NCBI GenBank assembly: GCA_034670405.1
Contig: JAXDDX010000321.1
Span: forward strand, 16,001-80,000
DNA: 64,000 bases
Reading direction: 5' to 3'
DNA from: Hoplostethus atlanticus
Lineage: Eukaryota; Chordata; Actinopteri; Trachichthyiformes; Trachichthyidae
In this document: piece by piece, positions 48,301 to 58,525 of the stretch
Layout: each line of letters opens with the position of its first letter
Position numbering within the stretch: position 1 is the stretch's first letter
Notes under the pieces: model-generated
Told to the model about the DNA's origin: nothing
Seen by the model: the letters and a program-made list of their open reading frames with translations, nothing else
Databases searched by the model: none
Made by a program: the position numbers and the translations under genes

Positions 48301-48786
48301 CAGGCCGTTGCAATTGTAGACGGAGAGATCTTCATCTCAGGGGGGTTCAACTGTAAGTACCAGTGCCTGGTTTCCATGTTCCTATACCATCCGGAGAGAG
48401 GAACTATCTACCTGGCCGACATGACCCAAGACCGGGCCCAACACTGCATGGAGGCCCTGCGTGGCCATCTGTACGTCGCAGGTGGAGTATGTAACCTGAG
48501 GAAGTTTTACACTGACCAACAAGCCTGTGAGGTGTATGATCCGTTGTCCGACTCCTGGAGCGCCTTCACATCGCTGCCTGTGGCCCATGTTGGTGCAGCC
48601 TCAGCCGTCCTGGAGGAGAAGATCTATATAATAGGAGGATACTGCCAGGAGGACTACAGCGAGTCCGGACTGGTACACCGTTATGATCCCAGCACTCAGC
48701 AATGGGAGAACATGGGCAAAATGCCTGGGGCGATTACTGACATACGGGCCTGTCTGCTAAGTTTGCCACAGCACCTCAGACAATGA
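45356..48786 (+). CDS. klhl33: KLHL33-like double-BTB kelch protein A
   Basis: Likely substrate adaptor of Cullin-3 ubiquitin ligases. Four coding exons: 45356-46211, 46888-47836, 47937-48107 and 48267-48786; phases join to 832 codons including the stop. The start ATG sits in GCCATGG, the first in-frame ATG. Residues 1 to about 100 are charged. A first BTB fold follows ([37 protein letters not shown], an acidic insert, then [16 protein letters not shown]). A second BTB fold spans exons 1-2 ([13 protein letters not shown], then [20 protein letters not shown]). BACK comes next ([17 protein letters not shown]), followed by six kelch motifs (LVLVGG, LYVVGG, LYAIGG, IFISGG, LYVAGG, IYIIGG). Ordinary KLHL proteins carry one BTB. 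It is the mirror partner of the reverse-strand gene ending at 58526. KLHL33 is my best family match from memory; the symbol is provisional. Confidence 0.85.
46322..46735 (+). mobile_element. LINE reverse-transcriptase fragment in klhl33-like A intron 1
   Basis: The frame reads [19 protein letters not shown] (a YVDD reverse-transcriptase core), then [14 protein letters not shown] and [21 protein letters not shown] following piece encodes DYCNAL in another frame. These are the catalytic and thumb-side motifs of a non-LTR retrotransposon (L2/CR1-like). An internal deletion and a frameshift make it inactive. Confidence 0.75.
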
Positions 48787-50363
48787 CCCTGATAGCAGCT
48801 TCCAGTTGAAACCCACTGATGCAAAACACAACCTGCTGCAGTTACAGCTTTAGTTGCTTTATAATACAAAACAGGTCAGGAGGAAAGAGTACTAAAATAT
48901 CAACTTTTGCTCTTTCAGTTAAATCCTATTCAGAGTACATAAGTAAAAATAAGTGTAGCTCACTAAATTAAAGTAGTTTGAGCAGTACAGCTTTGAGCAG
49001 AAATCATTAAGGTTTTGTGGATGTTTCGAAACTGTCCCACCAGAAATAGATGGATTACATGTTGGTGGGATCCTTTGAAATAATATGATAAGATATAGTA
49101 GGTTGCTAACTTATTGCACTCTTACCTTAACACTAGTTATGCTCTTAGTTACTTGTTTAGGAAGGAAATGCACTTACGATTTCTGATGACTAGTAGTTTT
49201 CTTGCCTACCTATGTTGAATGCACTTATTGTAAGTCGCTTTGGTTAAAAGCGTCTGCTAAATGACTGTAATGTAATGTAATGTAATGATGGGTCATTAGC
49301 AAAAGGCATGAGTCATTTAGCTGATATCAACAGAACTACAGTTTAAAAGTCCAGAAGGATTGTTTTAAATGCCAGATCTCTTTGTACTCCCTACTCACTT
49401 ATGATGAAAATTCAAACATGCTCAAGTGAGAGGAGGACTAAATATTTGTTTTAATTACTCACAGAAGGAAAGGCTCTGTCTTTAAGAATACTAAAAAATG
49501 TAGCATTTTTTAAAATTTACTCAAGTACAGTAACTATACTAGTTGTGTTTAGTTACTTGCTACGTCTGCTGTCATTTAGATTTCTAATTGTCTGAAGATT
49601 GTACGTTGCAAAATGTGGAATACATTAATCTATCTCTCCTTTCCTGTCTTATTGTTGCGTGACAAAATATCATTAACTATAACCATGAATATGAATTTGA
49701 GCTAAAAAGCATGACTGTACTTATGACAATTTTTATCTTCAATCCAAATAAAGTTCCACTAGTCAATGAGATACATACTCTGTGTTGTGGATGTATGGAG
49801 AAGAAATGGGCAATGATTTCAACAGAACCAGTCAGCTCTACTTTGAATAGTGTTTTATTGGCCTTAATACATCCAACAGAGTGATTATCATGTAACAACC
49901 AAAACTACAATAACCAAACCAAACATGCCAGAATAAATTGCATCTATTACAATGGAAGACAGAATACCAATGACAATTTACTATTTAGCAAGTTCATTTC
50001 ATTTGTATAACTTGTTTAACTAACAAACTAACTAACTAACTAACTAACTAATACATGTAAAAATATGGAGGATTATAATGTTGACCACATTTAGATTGAT
50101 CTTGTTTTTAAATAAATGTAAATGAGTAATTTACTAATACTTAACCCCCATTTGGTGAACTGAATGTGAACAGTCTTAAACGTTAAGCAAAAAAAATGTC
50201 ATGCAATGAATTTAAAAGATATTTTACCATGATAATAGCTTTTAATAACTGGAATCGATCTGAGGAGGCTGTGACTCCACCCTTTAAACTGCAAAAGAAA
50301 TTGACAAAAGGAACAAGGAAAACAGAGAGAAAGAATGTGGCCCTGAGAGGAGGAAGCAACAAT
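48787..50363. other. Convergent intergenic region between klhl33-like A and C1q A
   Basis: I see no exon. A SINE tail lies at 49225-49285 and an ACTA tetramer tract at about 50022-50050. On the reverse strand an AATAAA signal near 49849-49856 could terminate C1q A. An open frame at 50196-50558 on the forward strand is antisense to the C1q A last exon and is not a gene. Confidence 0.5.
49225..49285 (+). repeat. SINE tail
   Basis: Contains gtaagtcgctttggttaaaa, gcgtctgctaaatgactg and four taatg units. It is the same 3' end as the SINEs at 2757 and 59204, without the tRNA-like head. Confidence 0.7.
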
Positions 50364-50812
50364 CTACAGTGGGAAGACGAGGAAGCCACTGAACACACTG
50401 GTATGTATTTTGCCACCTTGCCACAGGATGATGTTGACAGTTTCTCTGACATTCATTTGCAGAATCACTGTATTACTGGTAGTGTCACTGGCATCCGGCC
50501 CCTTGAATTCATAGGTGCTCACTTGGTAATGCCCGTTCTTCACCAAGATGGCGCCTGAAGTGTACGTGTTGTAGCCAAAAGTCATGAAAGTAAAGTGGTA
50601 AACCCCTTTAACTGGAGCGGTGAATATGCCTGGGGAAAAAAGAGGAAAACACAACTTTACAAGTCTGCAACGTTGAAGGATTTCCCAGCGAAATATTTTG
50701 ATTTCAGCGGTTTTGTGGGCTTCCCAACACTGCTCAGATTGGGAGAGGACCTACCAGGTAAAGCAGCATTTGAGTCATAAGTTGCCACAGTACCTGATTT
50801 TGTGGTATGCAT

Positions 50813-50877
<65 letters not shown>

Positions 50878-53725
50878 TTTAAGTGTGTCGAATGTACCTG
50901 TTCTGCTGTTGTAAGCATTGCCAGTGTTTGTGAAGACCTTATTGAAGATCAGAATGGTGCTGGGACCGGAGCGGCTGGGTCCAGTGAACACATTAGCAGA
51001 CTCTATTATAGTTGCAGAGAACGCCACTTTATGATTGACTGCAAAAAAAAACAGACAAATTATCACATTTTAGAGGTCTGGCTTGGCTGAGGTTTTATCT
51101 TTTCATCTTTTATCTTTGAACTCAAAAACTCAAACAACATGCATCAGAGGTTAAAAGTGGTGTGGGGATATTTGTCCTGTTGTTACCTTCTCTCGTAAGC
51201 CTGTTCACCTCTGTTATTTGCCGCTGTTGTACAGATGTTTGGCTCCGCAGGTTGCTCTCCACTGACCTCAGCTTCAGCGTGACTCCTAGCAACATAAACA
51301 GGACGTCATTTTTTAAAAGGTATTTTGTGTCGTTCTACAGTTAAGTGAAAAAAAACAACACAGAAATCAGTCTAATAATAAGTCACACTACACATAAAAG
51401 ACATTTTACATTTCTTTGGCATTCCACTACCGATTACAATTTCAAGTTATAAACCCTTTACCTTTAGCTTGAGTAAACGTATAGATCGCAAATGATTCTG
51501 TCAACCGTAATGGTTTACCTGCATTCTGTTTCTTGAGTTCACCAATGTCCGCTTTGTGTTTATCAGCCTCAGTCTTCTGCGCTCGCAGCCGTCCCTCAAT
51601 GCATCTGAATTGCTTCACGGAGTATCGCCTCATTTGATCAACTTCAGCTGTCTGCTTCATCAGGTTTTCTTTGAATTCTTAAAAACAAAGTCAAAGCATT
51701 TTTGCTTGTCTTCATTTCCTCATATTTCATTCCACACATGAATGAAGTATATTGACACCAACTGATTTTAAACTTACCTTCACTGTCGCTCTGAATATTC
51801 TTCAATTCAGACTTGAGCTCCCTCGCCGTGGCGTTCAACCTGGCCTCAGTTTTGACATCAAGCACCTGCACTGTCATCTTAAGTTGGGTCAGTTCATTCT
51901 TCTGCGCATTCAGGAGTCTCCGTGTACCATTGAGTGCAGCTTTAGTTTCTGTCTGCAGATTTTCAAGCTCATCTTTTTGCTTCTTCAAATGCCTCTCCGT
52001 TTCATTGAGTCTGACTTCAGCCTCATGGAGGTTTCCCCCGACGCCACCACCCCTGTGCTCATTCAGTTCTTGAACGTTGTGCTTCAGGGCGGCGATGTCT
52101 TTCTTTGAGGCATTGAATCCAGCCTCGGTTTGTAACTTAGCATTTTCAAGTTCTCCTTCCAGACGGTGTCTTGTTCTGTTCAGCTCGCCTTTCAGAGACG
52201 CTAGCTCACTGTCATGCAGGTCCAGTCGCCTATTTGTAGCGTTGAATCCGGCCTCGGTGTCCGTCTTCAGAGCGGCGACCTCCCGTATCTGCGTTCCCAG
52301 GTGTGTCTTCACTTGATTCAGTTTGGCCTCGTTGCTCGATATCTTGCGGCCTTGCCTCGCCACTTTACCCTTCAGCTGGTCAAACTCACCTTGGCGCAGG
52401 TCCAGGTGTCGCTCAGTGGCGTTGTGTCTCTCGTCGCTCTCGTTGCGGTGCTGTTCAGTTTTGTCCTTGTGCCTGTCCAGCACTTGCACTCTCCCTTCAA
52501 GATGGGCAAGTTTCTTTTCCTGAATGTCTAGCTGTCTCGCTGTACCGTTGAGTGTCATCTGAGTTTGCCGCTTCAGGTTTTCCAGTGCGTCCCTCCCTCC
52601 CTCCAGTTGCGCCGCTATTCCTCGCCGTTCATGTTTCAGCCGAGTGACTGTTTCGTTCTGCGTCTCCAGTTGTGCTTCTGTAGCGTTGAATCTGACCTGG
52701 GTCTCTCTCTTTAAGTTAGCAATTTTGTCAGTGCTGGTCTCGAGTTCCCTCTCTGTTTCATTCAGTCTGGCTACGTTTTTCCTGATCAGGTGTTGATTTT
52801 CATGAATCTCCATTCCCTGACTGTGCACCTTTCTTTGGAGAGTGGTTACTTTGCTTCTCAGAGCGCCCTGCTCCGTCTTTGTTGCGTTGTGTTTTGCCTC
52901 ATTGCCCCTCTTCAGATTTGAGACTTTCCTCCCCTGTACTTCCAAGTCTTTCTCTATGCGATTCAATCTTTCCTCAGTTATGTTATGGTCAGCGTTGAGA
53001 TTTCGCTCACGAAGAACAGTGACGTTAGTTTTAAGAAGGGTCAACATCGATTTCTGTGCGTTGAGTTCCCTCAGTGTGACATTGTGCCCAGCCTCACATT
53101 CTCTCTTCAGGTTTCGGAGCTCAGCCGTCGTTTCTGCAAGTTGTTTCTCGGTGTTGTCCAGTGTACTCTTTAGACTGGCGAGCTCACCTTTCTTCAGCCC
53201 TAAATCTCTCTGGGTTTGGTTCAATCTGATCTCATAGCGTTGAACAATTCCTTTCAGTTCTTCTATGTCATTTGATTTTACTTCCAGCAGTCTCTTTGTC
53301 TCATTCAAGTTGTTTCCGAGGAGAGTGATTTCACTTACCTGCGTGTTCAGGTGTCTCTCCATAGCAGTTATTTTGGCTTCTATCTTCTCAACTTGTTGGT
53401 TGGCTTCAGTTCTTCTCAACATCATTACATCGTCAACCATAACAAATCTCGTGTCAGTTTCCCTCTTTACAGAATTAAGATCTTCCTCGCTTTGATGCTG
53501 CCTTATTTCTATTGCAGCGATCCTGTTTGACAGCTTCATTTGCGTAGCTTTGAACGTTGTCTGTTTTTTGCTGAGATCTTCAATGTTTTTATAATTTACG
53601 CAAGGATGTGGCTCCTGTCGCTCAGCTGCCGGTGAATTTGGCTGAGGGTCACATCGTCGTCTGTACGGCAGCCTGGGAGATGCATATCCAAAGAAAACAA
53701 GAAGGATAACCACCCTCTTCATCAT
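50364..53725 (-). CDS. Secreted long coiled-coil C1q-domain protein A
   Basis: Coding exons in gene order: 53725-51778, 51677-51519, 51285-51187, 51038-50898 and 50629-50364; phases join to 871 codons including the stop. The start MMKRVVILLVFFGYA is a signal peptide; a GTG two codons upstream is in frame but is not a likely start. Exon 1 alone (1948 bases) encodes a huge coiled coil with repeated NxT/S sequons such as LNETE, FNATE, HNATE and LNGTA. Exons 2-3 extend the coiled coil. Exons 4-5 form one C1q domain (VAFSATI, GIFTAPVKGVYHFTFMTFGYN, ending FSGFLVFPL). C1q domains trimerise and are secreted; here the coiled coil replaces the collagen stem, as in multimerin- or cerebellin-like proteins. 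There are few cysteines, two of them at residues about 25 and 42. Function is unknown; fish C1q-domain proteins are often pattern-recognition molecules. It diverges from C1q B. Confidence 0.85.
50813..50872. repeat. (CA)n microsatellite in C1q A last intron
   Basis: A pure CA run of about 30 units lies between exons 4 and 5 of C1q A. Its mirror gene C1q B has (GT)n runs in the equivalent last intron (57119-57159 and 57430-57489), so the repeat may predate the duplication. Confidence 0.9.
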
Positions 53726-56365
53726 TTTCACAGGGAGGTTTTCAAGTCTTTGTCTTCAGAATTGGTGTTATACGATCAGTGGTGAGACTATGATTCCTGA
53801 GGGTTGACTTTAAGATGCAGCTCTTTTTGTCTTCGACGGAACAGCGCAGGGTTGAGCATGACTACTTTCATGGCATTGTCACTAAGGGTGACTCCCCCTA
53901 TCACTCTAAAGCAGCCTATCTTTGAGGTTGTCATTCAACTAGCTACTTCAGGCTGCATGTAACTAGGAACTAGGAAGGCGCGCAGAATGAGGAAATGTTC
54001 AACTGTTTAATCCCATGGAATTTAGATGCACCTGTTTGATGGACTAGAGATGGTGGCATCTAAGTAAATAAGAGTACATCAAATATAAAACACTGTCAGA
54101 AATACCTAAGATTACATTATTTGAACCAATGCGTTTTTGAGGTTTGTGTCAGGCCCTCCTGGTAATAATAAGTCTATTTGTCTATGATGTTATTTTTCAT
54201 TAAAATTGACATCCCTCAGGTTTCCTCTTTGCAACACTCGTGCCTGTTTGTGAAGGTGTGAATTGGAGACGTGGTGTGAAAGCCAACTGGTTATTACACA
54301 CCTTTTTATGGATCTGTCCACATTTTGCAAGTTTTTTTTTCCCCCCCTTGCACACAGGAAGTGACAGGAAGTCAAGGTACAAAGACGCTAGAAAGATGGA
54401 ACTGGCCGGTCAATCTGATGACTGCTGATAATAAACACAATTTCAGAAGATATTTCATAATGTTTTTAATGTAATTGCAGTATATGGCACCCAACTCTGG
54501 CTTTGTTTACAGAAACAGTAAAGCTATTTAGGATTCTCCAGTGGTTGAGAGATCTAGCACATAATGCAGTTTGTTACCTGAAAAACAAAAAAAAACCTAA
54601 TAAAATCCCTGATTAGCCATTTTAAAGTTGTCTACGTCTAAATGTTTTATAGAGCCTAGGCTTACTTTAGTCTACATGGGTTAAAAAGTGAAAGTTAATC
54701 AAGATAATCAAAGCATCGTCTTGTACATTATCTTGTACATACGCAGCCAAAAGGAGATATGAGAGTCCAGTGCTCAGTGGGATCATTTCTCAGGCAGTCA
54801 CACTTTGTTTGTATGTACGAGTGTCAGCAATGGTAGGAATGAGGAACAAAAGGTTTAAGAACCGATAAGCATCAACCAGGAACAAGGATATAGGCAAGAA
54901 ACGTGGTGAAACATTCTCAACACAGACTGATGATGATGTGCACAACAATCTAGTTTTTTTTCACAACCAAGTAACATTTCAGTACAATCAGTACATGATC
55001 AGCACAAATGAAATTGTTTCATATGGGGTTGCAGCCCCTTAAAGCAGTGTGGTCCATGCTACCTTTGTTTTTCTAACCTTTGCTTATCCACGGAAGGGTT
55101 TCGCTTCCCCCCCCCGTTTGTTTTTCAGCACCGCCCTGCTTCGGATTCATGCAGTTACACATAATCACACCCGGGAGCTGCACAGTAGCAGCATAGTGTG
55201 CAACCGTTTCCCACTAAGCAGTTATACTGGTGCAAATGGAAATCCCTGTTCTGGTGTTTCATCATTTGTTTCTGGCTGCTCAAAACTACAGCAGTGTCTC
55301 CCTTACTATTTTAGACAACCTCTAAAGATTGGCTACAACCCTCTACACAAAGGCATCCTCGTAACATCCTCTCCTAATTCAACCCCTAGGACAGCATGCA
55401 TCCTTGGTGTCAAAATACATACTTCTCTTCTGTGTGTGTTCATTTTGTAAATTTGTAGTTAATTCCACAGATAAGAGGTGATACATTTGGTGATGGCAAG
55501 AGCATTTCATATCTGTGTTTCTATACTGCGAGAAAATGGAAAAAGCCGTTTCTGTAGGAGCAACGCAACGGAGCAAAGCCAACAGCATTGACAGCAGCTG
55601 GGCAAGGAACAGTTGCCCAACCTGTTGGTGAAAGTAGTAGTTAGAAGCCAGTCACATGTATTTCGGTGCATGCTCTGCCTATGACTATTGGCACTGCATC
55701 AATTTATTTCAAGTCAGTGAGTGAATGATGTGAGTATTTGCTATCTCAATACACATATATATTGTTTTGTTTTGGAGCAAAAGAGGATGAATACGGGTTG
55801 CCATTTTGCTGCCGTACACCATACAGCATGCCTTTCTTCTTCTTCTTCCGTGTTGTCCAACGAAGATAAAAATCACGGGTTCGACACGGATTCTGATTTT
55901 TCGGTGAGTTCTCATAAACCTGTGAAAGGGTTTATTGTCTGAGGACCGACCTGACACCGGGTGTTTAGAACAGAAAATACAAAACCTTTTATGAACTGGG
56001 TCTAGGTTGACATTTATCCATCTGAAAAAGATTAATACGTTAAAAGGTGCATGTCTCATTTTGATATGAAACGCTCGCATGAAAACCTTATTAAAACGTA
56101 TTGCTCATGTATTCCCCTTCCCATGACGAATCACTTTGGCATGTTTTACTGGCAAACACACTGAATCTTCCCAGCAGTCACCTGTCTGGACTTGAACTGG
56201 GGTCCCTGAGGGCCTAAACCTCAACCCTCCTTCCACGTGAAGAAAACAGATATAAAGGCTAGGTATCCATGAAGAAAATAGGAGCATTCCACAATCAGGA
56301 CAAGGAAGACAGCAAGGGAAATAGCCAGGAGACAATACATTTTAAGTGGACCAAACACCGTCGAA
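53726..56365. other. Divergent intergenic region at the mirror centre
   Basis: This 2.6 kb separates the head-to-head C1q A and C1q B starts and must contain both promoters. No coding exon is convincing: frames at 55049-55450 and 55709-56080 have no family resemblance. A fragment of the repeat family of 7235-7810 lies at about 55945-56030 (cctgacaccgggtgtttagaacag, then gaactgggtctaggttga). I could not identify a TATA box with confidence on either side. Confidence 0.5.
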
Positions 56366-57114
56366 ATGGAAGCCAGGGGTTTTCTTCTACTCACCCTGCT
56401 AGGATGCCTGTTTGTAGAGTCAGCGCTCGGACAGAGAGGTGATATGGACCTCTCTGAGGGGCTGCGAGAGCTGACAGCCAAAGCGTCGTACTTGGAGGCG
56501 AAACTGAATGACACCGAGAAATGTCGGGATGATGTCGAAGCCCTGGAGGCCCGGCTCAACGCGACCATACAGGAGCTGGCGGGGCAGAAAGCTGAAATGG
56601 ACCGACTGAAGAAAGAGAATGAGGGTAGGAGAAGATGCAGTCTGAAGGCTTGATTATTGTTCACGGGAGAGATTCTGACTGATGCATTCATGTACAGTAC
56701 AATACAGTCGTTATTGTCATTCATTTTAACTTTGTTCACACTTTTACAGACACGCAAATAAGACTGAATGCCACACAGGAGGAGATTGAAAAGCTGAAAC
56801 AGAGCGGTGATAAAGGTAAAATAAAAAACACATACAGTATTTTATTTCGTCTGTGTTACTGATACATGTTACTTTTTTGTCTAATTCAATTATTGTACTG
56901 CTGTACCATTACCAGTGTTGGACTTCATTATTTCCCTTAAACATTTACAACATCTCCTTGTTAAATTCACAGTTGTTCCTCAGGTAGCCTTCTCTGCCTC
57001 CCTGGCGAAGTCTGGTGAGATTCATAGAGGACCCTGCACAGACAAAACCCTGGTTTTCAAACGGGTCTTCTCAAACATTGGCAGTGGTTACGACGAGAAC
57101 ACAGGTACAGTCTT

Positions 57115-57159
<45 letters not shown>

Positions 57160-57429
57160 CTCAGCCATGGGTCTGTAGATAATTCTTCTAATCTGGTTAA
57201 ATCTGGTTATTAAATTAACCCTTTACCACATAGGAAAATAGAAAAAGTACCAGAACGTTTAAACAATAACAGGATATTATTTCAAATTCACTTTTATGTA
57301 TTTAATACTTTACTGTGATGAAACTTTACACTGAATGTCCCGGGGTAGTAAAAGCCACATATCTGCATTCAGTACTTCAAACAGGGAAAAACAAGGAAGA
57401 AGAATTTGCTAATCTTGTTTGACTCAGGT

Positions 57430-57490
<61 letters not shown>

Positions 57491-58081
57491 GGAAGGATGG
57501 TTTAAATAGCTTGCAGTCTCTATTTGTTAGTTAGATTAGTGCGAACTAACCATATTAGCCTATAGCTATCTAGCTAAGCAAGACCAAGACCATTAAAACC
57601 ATGGTCATGAATGAATGAGAGTCATTGTCATTTATATTTCTTATTTATATTTTGGCCAAAGTTCCTTCTTTCGCCATTCAAGTTTGCCAGTTAGCTAACT
57701 CGCGCTCTGAAAAGCTATTTCTTTGGCTCCGCCCATTGAGGTCCAGAGCAGCTCTGTCTATATGATTTGGGTGACATCTCATCTCTTTGCCTTGTTGCAG
57801 GTGTCTTCACGGCGCCAGTGGCTGGGCTCTACTACTTCAGCTTCAGTACCTACGGCTACAACACTCACCTCATGGGGGCCATTTTAATGAAGAATGGCGC
57901 CCGTCAAATTTCAACTTACGATGACCGTTCAGCCGATGGCTCTGACACGGCCAGTAACTCTGTTATCCTGCGACTGGCTGCCGGTGATAAAGTATACATG
58001 GAATTGTGGGAGAACGCTCGAGTGTATGATAACCTGAATGGACACACAACCTTCAGTGGTTTTCTCCTCTTTCCAATGTAG
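56366..58081 (+). CDS. Secreted C1q-domain protein B
   Basis: Four coding exons: 56366-56624, 56750-56815, 56973-57104 and 57801-58081; phases join to 246 codons including the stop (245 residues). The signal peptide is MEARGFLLLTLLGCLFVESA. A short coiled coil follows (LEAKLNDTEKCRDDVEALE, ARLNATIQELAGQKAEMDRL), with sequons in the same LNxT setting as C1q A, and continues through exon 2 (IRLNATQEEIEKLKQ). The C1q domain (VAFSASLAKSG, GVFTAPVAGLYYFSFSTYGYN, SDTASNSVILRLAAGDKVYM, ending FSGFLLFPM) is complete. Splice positions match C1q A over the C1q domain, so the two share an ancestor; the giant coiled-coil exon is the main difference. An AATAAA signal lies near 58299. Secreted, probably trimeric. 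Confidence 0.88.
57119..57489. repeat. (GT)n microsatellites in C1q B intron 3
   Basis: Two GT runs of about 20 and 29 units (57119-57159 and 57430-57489), the first shortly after the exon 3 donor at 57105. Confidence 0.85.
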
Positions 58082-58525
58082 ACGGTCAGACACGTTGTAT
58101 TTCTGAATTATGTGCTTATATCTTGAGGATAAACTGATGCAACAATAAGATCACTGTGAGAATAAGTTCCTTTACATTATAATGCACTGCCACTATTGTA
58201 AAGTTTTTGTAACATGAGCAACTTTATTATGGCACACTTCGGATACTATATACTTGAATATTATTAATTTGTGTTTCATTTGGTGTCACCTTTTGAAAAA
58301 TAAAAAAACATTACTATATAACATAAAAAAACCTATGCTTGTCGTGTCTAAGATATCAAGATGTGGCCAAGATCTAAGATTGTAAACATTATTTCTTTCT
58401 TTCACCTTCTTCATTGTAAACCTTACTTATTTTCTAAAAGGTAACAGTAGTTTCTATTCATTATTATATAGTTTATTGCAAATAATAACTTCAATTAAAC
58501 CAATGCACCAGTCTGATCACACGTC

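Noticed and set aside
51752..53495. Several forward-strand open frames across 51.7-53.5 kb
   Set aside because: They are shadows of the giant coiled-coil exon of C1q A on the reverse strand, which has a signal peptide, matching splice sites and a C1q domain.
55049..55450. Small secreted protein gene between the C1q genes
   Set aside because: The 133-residue frame has no recognisable domain and weak coding character, and it crosses a C-rich run.
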